Shown here: positions 42,329-49,351 of the stretch, piece after piece | Position numbering within the stretch: the stretch's first letter is position 1 | Layout: each line of letters opens with the position of its first letter | Source of the DNA: Micromonospora sp. Llam0 | GTDB lineage: Bacteria > Actinomycetota > Actinomycetes > Mycobacteriales > Micromonosporaceae | Direction of reading: 5' to 3' | Assembly (NCBI RefSeq): GCF_003751085.1 | Contig: NZ_RJJY01000001.1 | Coordinates: forward strand, 3,472,001-3,536,000 | Length of the DNA stretch: 64,000 bases | Position numbers and translations under genes: made by a program | Notes under the pieces: generated by a model | Seen by the model: the letters and a program-made list of their open reading frames with translations, nothing else | The model's database searches: none | What the model was told of the DNA's origin: nothing

Positions 42329-42979
42329 TCAATCCGTCAGAGGGTGTTGATCCCTGGTAGTCCGGTTCGACTGACCGTTCAGCCCCGCCGGGCTGGCCGA
42401 CCTGATCAGGGCGGCGAGCGACGATTCGACGGCGGCGGTGTCCAGCGGCTCACCGATGGCGAAGTGTTGCAGCAGGACACCGTCGACGAAGACGGCGACC
42501 GCGTACGCCGCGCGGTCGCCGGTCAGCGGCGTCAGGATCTCGCAGAGACGGTCCCGCCAGGCGCGGGCCAGTGGCCGCAGCTCGGGGCTGCGGGCTGCGG
42601 CCAGGTAGAGCTCCAACTCGGTCAGCGCCCGGCCCTGGTCGGCCAGGTACTCGCCGATCAGCCCGGTGAGCCGGGCTGGCAGGTCGGTGCCGTCGCCGAA
42701 CTGCTCGGCCCAGCGGCGCAGCTCGGCCTCGACGTCCGTCTGCGCCTGCCGCAGCCCGGCCACGATCAGATCGGCCAAGGTCGGAAAGTAGTAGGTCGTC
42801 GCCCCGAGCGGGACACCGGCGCGGGCGGCGACCGCCCGGTGCGTGGTCCGCCCGATCCCGACCTCGGCGACCACCTCCAGGGTGGCGGCGGCCAACGCCC
42901 GGCGGCGGCCCTCCGGATCCCGGGGCCGCGCTGGACGGCGGTCCCGGCCGCTGGCCGCGCTGCCCGGGTCGGCGGTCAA
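42329..42979 (-). CDS. TetR-family regulator of the SMR exporter
   Basis: A 216-residue regulator with HTH LEVVAEVGIGRTTHRAVAAR and AGVPLGATTYYFPTLADLI. The start is TTG 42979, overlapping the SMR stop (TTGA), so it is coupled to the exporter gene upstream. The GTAC-rich 32-base dyad before the SMR gene is its likely operator, giving autoregulation of the pair. A shortened fragment of this gene lies at 45251-45350. Confidence 0.9.
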   Translation of the reverse strand: MTADPGSAASGRDRRPARPRDPEGRRRALAAATLEVVAEVGIGRTTHRAVAARAGVPLGATTYYFPTLADLIVAGLRQAQTDVEAELRRWAEQFGDGTDLPARLTGLIGEYLADQGRALTELELYLAAARSPELRPLARAWRDRLCEILTPLTGDRAAYAVAVFVDGVLLQHFAIGEPLDTAAVESSLAALIRSASPAGLNGQSNRTTRDQHPLTD

Positions 42980-43296
42980 TGGGCACCGCCCAGGTTGAGC
43001 ACCACCACGCCGGCGATGACCAGTCCGATCCCGGTCACCTTCGCCAGAGTCAACGGCTCACCCAGGAACGTCGCGCCGATCGCGGCGATGGCCGCCGTGC
43101 CGAGCCCGGCCCACAGCGCGTACGCGACACCGACCGGGATCGTCTTCACCGCCTGGGCGAGGCAGGCGAACGCGGTGACGTACGCCGCGACCAGGGCGAG
43201 CGTCGGCCACAGCCGGGTGAACCCGTGGGTCGACTTGAGCAGACTCGTCCCGATCACCTCAGCGGTGATCGCGGCAGCGAGGAACACGTACGCCAT
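42976..43296 (-). CDS. Small multidrug resistance (SMR) family exporter
   Basis: A 106-residue, four-helix protein. MAYVFLAAAITAEVIGTSLL carries the essential Glu13 (AEVIGTS), and YALWAGLGTA matches the helix 3 motif; LAKVTGIGLVIAGVVVLNLG ends the fourth helix. It exports cationic drugs or guanidinium compounds as a dimer using protons. The frame is open upstream of 43296 but that part would overlap the operator. It is co-transcribed with the TetR gene. Confidence 0.93.
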   Translation of the reverse strand: MAYVFLAAAITAEVIGTSLLKSTHGFTRLWPTLALVAAYVTAFACLAQAVKTIPVGVAYALWAGLGTAAIAAIGATFLGEPLTLAKVTGIGLVIAGVVVLNLGGAH

Positions 43297-43309
43297 GATC
43301 GTCTCCGTT

Positions 43310-43341
43310 CTTGTACAAACGTACATGTACAAGCGTACAAG
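43310..43341. promoter_or_regulatory. 32-bp GTAC-rich dyad, SMR/TetR operator
   Basis: The arms CTTGTAC and GTACAAG are perfect reverse complements and the centre GTACATGTAC is self-complementary, with four GTAC units in all. It lies 14 bases upstream of the SMR start. Confidence 0.8.
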
Positions 43342-43493
43342 AAACGGTCTGGGCCGGCAGCGGATATCCCCGGCCGACCACCGGGTGAGTAGCCGCCGTA
43401 CGGATTTGAGCGCCACGCTACTCACGCCAACCTCCGGGATCCGGTGCTGGACTGTGCCTGGTTTCGCCACCTTCAGCCCCACGAGGATGATCG

Positions 43494-44579
43494 ATGTTCA
43501 CCACTGCGTTAGCCCGAATCCGGAGCCTGCTGGCCGCCGGGATCGTCACCGGAGTGATCGCGACGGCGGGTACGGTGACCCTCGCGGCACCGCCGGCCAC
43601 CGCAGGCGGCCCCACCCTGGTCCCGCTCGTCACCTTCTTCAGCCCCGCCCGGGGCGACTACTTCACCACCAGCCAGTCGGCGTGGACCTGCAAGTACTTC
43701 CGCCTCGCCGGCTGCGCGCCCGACCCGCTCTACCACAGCGTCGGCATCCAAGGGCACGTCTTCAACCCCGACAACCCCCGGCCGGCCGGCACCACCCCGC
43801 TCTACCACTGGTGGAGCCCCGACCGCGCGGACAACTTCCTCACCACCGACCCCAACTGGGCCGGCAACGTCGGCGACCGCAAGACATCCGGCCACGAGTA
43901 CACGCTGTTCCGGATCGAGGGGTACGTGCCGATCGCGCTGCCAGCCGGCGGCGGGATGGCCTTCTACAGCTACTGGAACCCGGCCACCGAGGACAACGCC
44001 GCCCTGGCGACGTGGAACCGCGTCACGGGTTACAGCTCGCCCGCAGCCGGTTGGGGCCTGTACCGCCGCGAAACCGGCTACCTGCTGCCCCCGGAGTCGT
44101 CGACCCTGCGGAGATGCCAGCCGCCCATGACCACGCCGAACCACACGTCCGACCCCTGGTCCGCCGCCGGCAACCACGTGACCCCCTGGTTGGCGGAGCA
44201 TGGCCTGGAGGACGGCGACGCCCTGCGCGTCGACGCGACCGGTGAGATCAGGACCGACTTCTGGGGCAACGTCAAGCCGGTGCACGGGTACTCCTGGCAG
44301 CACGCCGTACCCGGCTACCCGGCACCCGGCGAGCCTCCCTATTCGCTGATCGGCTCGGTGACGGCCGGCGCGACCTTCGTCAGCGGGCGCGGATGGTACG
44401 AGGCCGGCAGCTGGTTCCCGATCGTCGGCACCCGGGACACCGGCACGCCGTCGACCTCGCCGTGCCTGCTCTACGAAGCAGCCGGGCTGGTCGGCGGCAG
44501 GTTCCAGGTCACCATCAACGACAACAACCTCAGCGACAACGGCGGGGCCGCGACCGTGACCGTACGCCAGTGGTGGTGA
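43494..44579 (+). CDS. Secreted protein: DUF5648-like repeats plus PA-IL-like lectin domain
   Basis: A 361-residue protein with signal peptide (1-37, ending PPATAGG). Residues about 45-200 contain repeats of the FSPARGDYFTTS / HWWSPDRADNFLTT / YSYWNPATEDNAALAT type, as in DUF5648 beta-trefoil-like modules. Residues about 225-361 (YSLIGSVTAGATFVSGRGWY, FQVTINDNNLSDNGGAATVT) resemble the galactose-binding, calcium-dependent LecA/PA-IL fold, where the NDNN-x-x-DN loop binds Ca and sugar. It is probably an exported carbohydrate-binding protein. Its leader and first 28 codons are duplicated at 45395-45569. Confidence 0.8.
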   Translation: MFTTALARIRSLLAAGIVTGVIATAGTVTLAAPPATAGGPTLVPLVTFFSPARGDYFTTSQSAWTCKYFRLAGCAPDPLYHSVGIQGHVFNPDNPRPAGTTPLYHWWSPDRADNFLTTDPNWAGNVGDRKTSGHEYTLFRIEGYVPIALPAGGGMAFYSYWNPATEDNAALATWNRVTGYSSPAAGWGLYRRETGYLLPPESSTLRRCQPPMTTPNHTSDPWSAAGNHVTPWLAEHGLEDGDALRVDATGEIRTDFWGNVKPVHGYSWQHAVPGYPAPGEPPYSLIGSVTAGATFVSGRGWYEAGSWFPIVGTRDTGTPSTSPCLLYEAAGLVGGRFQVTINDNNLSDNGGAATVTVRQWW

Positions 44580-44609
44580 GCCGCTGCTGGTGAGCATCCT
44601 CGACGTAGT

Positions 44610-44630
44610 GGGCGGCCAACTCGGCCGCCC
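44610..44630 (+). terminator. Stem-loop after the lectin gene
   Basis: GGGCGGCC and GGCCGCCC pair perfectly around a five-base loop, 31 bases after the stop. Confidence 0.6.
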
Positions 44631-44632
44631 GA

Positions 44633-45227
44633 TCAGGCGATCAGCGGCGGCTGACCGGTGGCCTCCAGGACCGACAGCCACAGGTCGCCGTACGGGTCGA
44701 CCTGGTTACGGGCGCTCACCGCCAGCGGCATCGGCACATGCACGAACCTGCCCCGCCAACGACCCACCACCAGGTCCGTCCGACCGGCCATCGCCGCGTG
44801 CACCGCCGCGTGCGCCAGCCGAATACAGTAGACACTGTCGTACGGGTTCGCCGGCACGCCACGGATCGTGTAGCTCGGGTCGATGTACTTCGCGTGCCCC
44901 CGGTCGGCGACCCGCCGGCGCAGGTGCGCCAGGAAACCACCCGGGCCGTCCAGGGCGATCGGCACCTCAGGCACCAGGACGAAATCGGCGTCGTGGGTGG
45001 CCAAGGCCGCGTAGCAGGCGATGAAGCCGCTGTGCCGGCCCATCAGTTGTACGAGCCCGATCCCGCCGGGGAACGCGGTGGCTTCCACATGGGCGGCCGG
45101 GGTCAACGGCACCACCGGATGGCCGTGCCGGGCGACCAGCCCTTGATAGCCGTTGCCTAAGCCGCGGCGAGTCGAACAGACACCCGCCCAGCGTCCGGAT
45201 CTCCAGTCGTACCGGCTCGTCGACCAT
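44633..45227 (-). pseudogene. 6-phosphofructokinase remnant with internal deletions
   Basis: The reverse strand encodes pieces of an actinobacterial-type phosphofructokinase in order but incomplete: VRLEIRTLGGCLFDSPRLR, then in another frame GNGYQGLVARHGHPVVPLTP, then GLVQLMGRHSGFIACYAALA, YIDPSYTIRGVPANPYDSVY, AVHAAMAGRTDLVVG and the C-terminus. The central PKTIDND substrate loop and GGDGT nucleotide loop are missing. A frame change and at least two deletions show that it is not functional. Confidence 0.85.
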
Positions 45228-45250
45228 TCACCCATGGTCCCGGCCGTACG

Positions 45251-45350
45251 GCGACCGCGTACGCCGCGCGGTCGCCGGTCAGCGGCGTCAGGAACAACTC
45301 CAGCTCGGTCAGCGCCCCGCCCCGGTCGGCCAGGTACTCCCTGATCAAGA
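45251..45350 (-). pseudogene. Fragment of the 42.3 kb TetR gene with internal deletion
   Basis: The translation EYLADRGGALTELELFLTPL then TGDRAAYAVAV joins two parts of the TetR protein that are 24 residues apart in the intact gene. The DNA is nearly identical. HTH and C-terminus are absent. Confidence 0.82.
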
Positions 45351-45394
45351 AACGGGACGAGTCGGCAACGAATGTCCCAGGCCGAGCAGCCCCC

Positions 45395-45569
45395 ACGGAT
45401 TTGAGCGCCACGCTACTCACGCCAACCTCCGGGATCCGGTGCTGGACTGTGCCTGGCTCGCCACCCGCAGCCCACGAGGATGATCGATGTTCACCACAGC
45501 GTTAGCCCGGATGAAAAGCCGGCTGGCCGCCGGGATTGTCACCGGAGTGATCGCGACGGCGGGTACGTG
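45395..45569 (+). pseudogene. Duplicate of the lectin gene leader and signal peptide
   Basis: From CGGATTTGAGCGCCACG through the ATG (45487) to GCGACGGCGGGTACG the DNA is a close copy of 43399-43576. One base is lost after GGTAC, the frame ends at a stop a codon later, and no lectin sequence follows. The remaining part of 45570-45725 holds only the leader of the next gene. Confidence 0.85.
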
Positions 45570-45725
45570 ACACTTCCTCTCCGCCGACTTGCACACCCGG
45601 GCCCCGACCGGCTGACACCCGCACCCCACCACCACGTCGCCGCCGCACCCAGCCACGCCGACCACCAGTATGCCCACGAGACCTGGGATTACCTACGATC
45701 TGAGGGCGTATGACATCATCTGGGC

Positions 45726-47309
45726 ATGGCAGCGCTCACCGTGGACAGTGCCCGGTCGGATGACGCTCGATCGCGAGCCATCGGTAGATTTCACCCAGCA
45801 ACGATTTTGACCGCCCTGTGTGTCACACTTGGCGTCCTATACAGATTCCTTGCACTGCTGTGGAGTGTACCGCCCACCAATAGCGATGAAGCGACTATGG
45901 GACTGGCCGCGATCCACATATCGAAGGCCGAAAACTTCCCGGCATTCTTCTATGGGCAGAACTACATGGGGACACTCGAAGCCTACTTGGCTGCGCCGAT
46001 ATTTGCACTATTCGGACCATCGGTTATTTCACTGCGAATCCCGAACCTGCTCCTCTTTGGCTCCTTTCTGGTCATAATGTGGCGGCTCATCGACCAGCTT
46101 TACCGCAGCTGTTGGTTTACTTTGCTGGTAGTCGGAATTCTGGCCCTCGGCTCGGACCGGATACTGAAGAATCAAATGATTTCCGGTGGCGGCTATCCTG
46201 AAATCAATCCGGCGGGCGCCGGGTTGATGTTGCTCGCAGTTGGGCTCGCAGCAAACCGGTATCGCCATCGCAGCGCCGCCTTCGCAGCATGGGGATTCAT
46301 CGCGGGATTGATGATCTGGGTTGATCCACTCGTCCTGCCATATATTCTTTGCGCAGGTGCGGTCCTAGCTATCTTTGCAAAGAAGGAGATTATCTGGAGC
46401 GGTGGCGCCCTTCTCGCTGGGGGCACCCTCATAGGCGCAGCACCCCTCATCGCGCACTCAATCAGCTCACGCATCAATCCGATCTCCGTGCTGCTGAATT
46501 TGAGCGGAAGCAGTGAGGCATCACCATGGGTGGACCATCTATATGGCGGTGTAATATTCGGTATCCCAATGGGGATGGGATTCTGCGCGCCAAGCGAGTG
46601 CACGCCGTGGCAGCTCTGGTGGGGACTTTCTTTTCCGCTGCTTCTCCTAGTTGCCGCAATAGCCACATTGGCTTCGATTCGACACCAGGAGGGAATTCAA
46701 AAAGTCGCCTCCGTAGCCCACCTAGGTTTATTGATCGGCGCGGCGTTGACGATTCTCGCGTATGTTCGGAGTAGTGCCGCAGCAGACACTCCAGTCGAAA
46801 GTGCCAGGTACCTCTCGTGCCTACTAATCTCGCTACCAGCCGCGTTGTGGCCACTTTGGCAATCACTGCAGCGTCGCGCGATAGTTTGGCGCGTAGCATC
46901 AGCAACCATTCTCGCCGCCACTGCAATATCGACCTTGGTCGCCACTGCTGGTGTCGTGGCGATTGCGCCCGACATGAGAGATCTTGCCCAACAACGGGAT
47001 AACATGATTGCACAACTCGAACAACTCGATGTAACCCACGTGTATAGCGAGTACTGGACGTGTAATAACATCACCTTCGCGACAAACGAGAACATCGTGT
47101 GTGCCGTCATTGACGAGGGCAACTTGAGTCCAGGCTTAAACCGATATTTGCCGCATCTGGAGGCGGTGCAGGATTCGAGCGATCCAGCATATGTTCTCCC
47201 TGTCGATTCACCCGCCAATCCGCTAGTTACCCAACTCATGTCAACGAGTCAAGCCGTACCAACTGTTGTAAACGTACCCGGCTATCACATCTACTTGTCG
47301 AGTAACTGA
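45726..47309 (+). CDS. GT-C/ArnT-like membrane glycosyltransferase candidate (copy B)
   Basis: A 527-residue paralogue of the protein at 40679, similar along its full length. It keeps the PPTNSDEATMGLAAIHISKA loop with the acidic pair, FFYGQNYMGTLEAYLAAPIF, and the external tail WTCNNITFATNENIVCAVID. Differences are scattered and mostly conservative, with no frame disruption, so both copies appear functional and diverged after duplication, perhaps in acceptor or sugar choice. Codon use is less GC-rich than in backbone genes. A clear terminator hairpin follows at 47340. Confidence 0.82.
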   Translation: MAALTVDSARSDDARSRAIGRFHPATILTALCVTLGVLYRFLALLWSVPPTNSDEATMGLAAIHISKAENFPAFFYGQNYMGTLEAYLAAPIFALFGPSVISLRIPNLLLFGSFLVIMWRLIDQLYRSCWFTLLVVGILALGSDRILKNQMISGGGYPEINPAGAGLMLLAVGLAANRYRHRSAAFAAWGFIAGLMIWVDPLVLPYILCAGAVLAIFAKKEIIWSGGALLAGGTLIGAAPLIAHSISSRINPISVLLNLSGSSEASPWVDHLYGGVIFGIPMGMGFCAPSECTPWQLWWGLSFPLLLLVAAIATLASIRHQEGIQKVASVAHLGLLIGAALTILAYVRSSAAADTPVESARYLSCLLISLPAALWPLWQSLQRRAIVWRVASATILAATAISTLVATAGVVAIAPDMRDLAQQRDNMIAQLEQLDVTHVYSEYWTCNNITFATNENIVCAVIDEGNLSPGLNRYLPHLEAVQDSSDPAYVLPVDSPANPLVTQLMSTSQAVPTVVNVPGYHIYLSSN

Positions 47310-47339
47310 GTCGTGTCGACATCCCACCCGGACCAGCAA

Positions 47340-47374
47340 GGAAGGACCCGGAGCGTGACGCTCCGAATCCTTCC
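47340..47374. terminator. Two-part stem-loop between convergent genes
   Basis: GGAAGGA pairs with TCCTTCC, and inside it CGGAGCG pairs with CGCTCCG around a TGA loop. It lies between genes ending at 47309 (+) and 47396 (-) and can serve both. Confidence 0.8.
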
Positions 47375-47395
47375 GACCTCCTATCGGGACAAATC

Positions 47396-47755
47396 TCAGG
47401 CCCGCCCGCCCCAACTCGAAACCGCCTCGGTTCCGCTCGGGCAGTAGGCCCATGCGCCATTCCGGTCACCGAACCAGGGAGTGCTGGAACTCTTGTACAC
47501 TCCGCTGTTGCTGCAAAGAATGTAGATTGCGTAGCGCTGCGGACCAGTGCCATCGCACCAACCCCAAGCGCTCGTGCTGTATGTGTTCGTCTGGCAGTAC
47601 CCGTTCCAGTCGTTCGGAACCACCACTGCGTCGCCAGATGCTGGCGGGGCGGCCATTGCGGATGGCGCTACTGCCACTGCGGACATCAACGCGAACGCCG
47701 CTCCCACCACCCCAGCTCGCCCAATCAAGCGGCGAATCCACGAATTCGAGAACAT
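47396..47755 (-). CDS. Small secreted protein
   Basis: A 119-residue precursor with a perfect AGGAGG five bases before ATG 47755. Signal peptide about 1-36 (WIRRLIGRAGVVGAAFALMS, cleavage near AMAAPP); mature peptide of about 83 residues with four Cys (GYCQTN, GWCDGTG, ILCSNSG, AYCPSGTE) and many Trp, Tyr, Ser and Gly. This fits small disulfide-bonded secreted proteins of actinomycetes. No function is known. It resembles the 28395 protein in size, Cys number and composition only. Confidence 0.78.
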   Translation of the reverse strand: MFSNSWIRRLIGRAGVVGAAFALMSAVAVAPSAMAAPPASGDAVVVPNDWNGYCQTNTYSTSAWGWCDGTGPQRYAIYILCSNSGVYKSSSTPWFGDRNGAWAYCPSGTEAVSSWGGRA

Positions 47756-47944
47756 CTGCGCCTCCTGTAGCTCTACACGAGGGCGAAACAATTGTTATTC
47801 ATCGCCTTCCCCTCGTATGCATGGCGATGACACCATCAAGGATGGCACTTGCAGTCGTCGATGTCCATATCCGTTCGGGGTCGACTCTTCGCCGATTCTC
47901 GGTCCCAACAGCGCTATCTTCATGACGAGTTAATAGTCTTTTCG

Positions 47945-48322
47945 CTACGTCGCGAGCGTTCGCAAACGCTTCGAAACGGCCGGCATCGGCAAGCACTGGA
48001 CGACCACGGTGCTATGCGCCTCGCTCAGTTGGCATGCGGGGCCATCAGGACATCGACGGCAAGCTCGATGCCGGTCAACAGCCCGGGGATGCGCTCGCCG
48101 TGCAGATACTAGGCCCGCGTCCGGTAGCCGGTCGAGATGGGCCCGGAGATCCTGGATCATCGTCTCGTCGGCGACCTCGACCACGAGCAGCACATCGGCG
48201 GCGCCCCAGAGCGACAACCGCGATCCGACCGTCCCGATCGGACCAGCATCGACCCGGCGCACCCGACAGTCCGGGTCGGGAAGCGACTCGCCGGTCGGCA
48301 GGGTCGCGGTCGTCACCCACAC
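47945..48322 (-). other. Degenerate reading frame, not assigned
   Basis: The first 68 residues (SRLSLWGAADVLLVVEVADE, TMIQDLRAHLDRLPDAG) look like a folded alpha/beta domain, but the frame then becomes low-quality and a sensible continuation (IPGLLTGIELAVDVLMAPHA) sits in another frame behind a stop. It is probably a decayed gene. Nothing else is supported between 47756 and 48362. Confidence 0.35.
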
Positions 48323-48362
48323 CCCGTCTCACGGCAGCATCGCCAGCAACTGGCCCGGACAC

Positions 48363-49346
48363 TCAGAACTCGTCGAGCTGGAGGAAGACCAGCAGCAGGA
48401 GCATCGAGGCGGCGGCACCGGCGAAGCTGATCAGGAACCCCAGCTTCGGGAACCGGGGGCCGCCGTCGGTTTCCAGCCGGGCGGTGCCCCACTTGCTGAT
48501 CACGAAGTACGCGGCGAAGAAGCCGGTCGCCGGGAAGCCGGCGCAGGACCAGATCCACTTGGTGCTGTAGTCGACGCCGGCGGTCACCGGGTTCAGGAAG
48601 AACCCGAACTGCAGGACGGCGACGGCGACGGCGAACCCCAGGTAGACGGTGACCGCCCGGGCCAGCGGTGACCAGCCGGGCAGCAGCGGCGGGCGGCCGG
48701 CGGCCTGCTCGGCCTCGGTGGCGGCGGCGTCGGCCTCGTCGAGCTGTCGGCGGGCCGCTTCCAGCTCCTGCTCCGCGTCCGGCGGGAACCCGCCTGCCGC
48801 AGCCGGGTCACCGGAGACCGGGGCACCGGACATCGGGGCGGCCGAGACCGGGCCGGCCGCGCCCGCGCCGCCGCCGTACGGCTGCAACGAACCGGCCTGG
48901 GAAGGCGGCCCGGAAGCCCCGGCGGGCAGCGGCACCGGCTGCTCGCCGGTGGCCAGCTCGGGGCGGCGTGGCGGTGGCGGAAGCCCGACCGGCCCCGGCA
49001 TCGCCTGACCCGGCATCGCCCGGCCCGGCGGTGGCGGTGGCGGCGGTGGCCACGGGACACCGGCCGGCGAGGCGCCGTACCCGCCGGACTGTTGCTGGCC
49101 CGGTGCGCTGCCGGCGGCCGGGGTCGCGGCGATCGGTGGCGGCGCGGTCGGTGCCGGCACACCGGCGGCCTGGGCGATCGCCGCCAGCCGCTGCCACTGG
49201 GCGTGCAGCCGCTGGCCGAGCTGGTCGGCGTAGCCGGTGAGCCGCTGCCGGCGCGTCTGGTGCTGCGCCGCACCGGCCTGGCCGGTGCGGTGCAGGTCGT
49301 GCAGGTGCCGGGCCAGGGCGGCGTACTCGTCGAACCCGTCGCTCAC
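48363..49346 (-). CDS. Proline-rich membrane protein, partner of the FtsK-like ATPase
   Basis: About 327 residues. Residues 1-62 are helical (YAALARHLHDLHRTGQAGAA, LTGYADQLGQRLHAQWQRLA), 63-200 are Pro/Gly/Ala-rich with runs of Pro, 203-228 are a coiled-coil-like acidic helix (DAEQELEAARRQLDEADAAA), and 240-325 contain three transmembrane segments. GTG 49346 lies five bases after the stop of the FtsK/SpoIIIE gene, with GGAGGG just inside that gene. The close coupling suggests that it anchors or regulates the ATPase at the membrane. Confidence 0.75.
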   Translation of the reverse strand: MSDGFDEYAALARHLHDLHRTGQAGAAQHQTRRQRLTGYADQLGQRLHAQWQRLAAIAQAAGVPAPTAPPPIAATPAAGSAPGQQQSGGYGASPAGVPWPPPPPPPPGRAMPGQAMPGPVGLPPPPRRPELATGEQPVPLPAGASGPPSQAGSLQPYGGGAGAAGPVSAAPMSGAPVSGDPAAAGGFPPDAEQELEAARRQLDEADAAATEAEQAAGRPPLLPGWSPLARAVTVYLGFAVAVAVLQFGFFLNPVTAGVDYSTKWIWSCAGFPATGFFAAYFVISKWGTARLETDGGPRFPKLGFLISFAGAAASMLLLLVFLQLDEF

Positions 49347-49351
49347 CGCGC

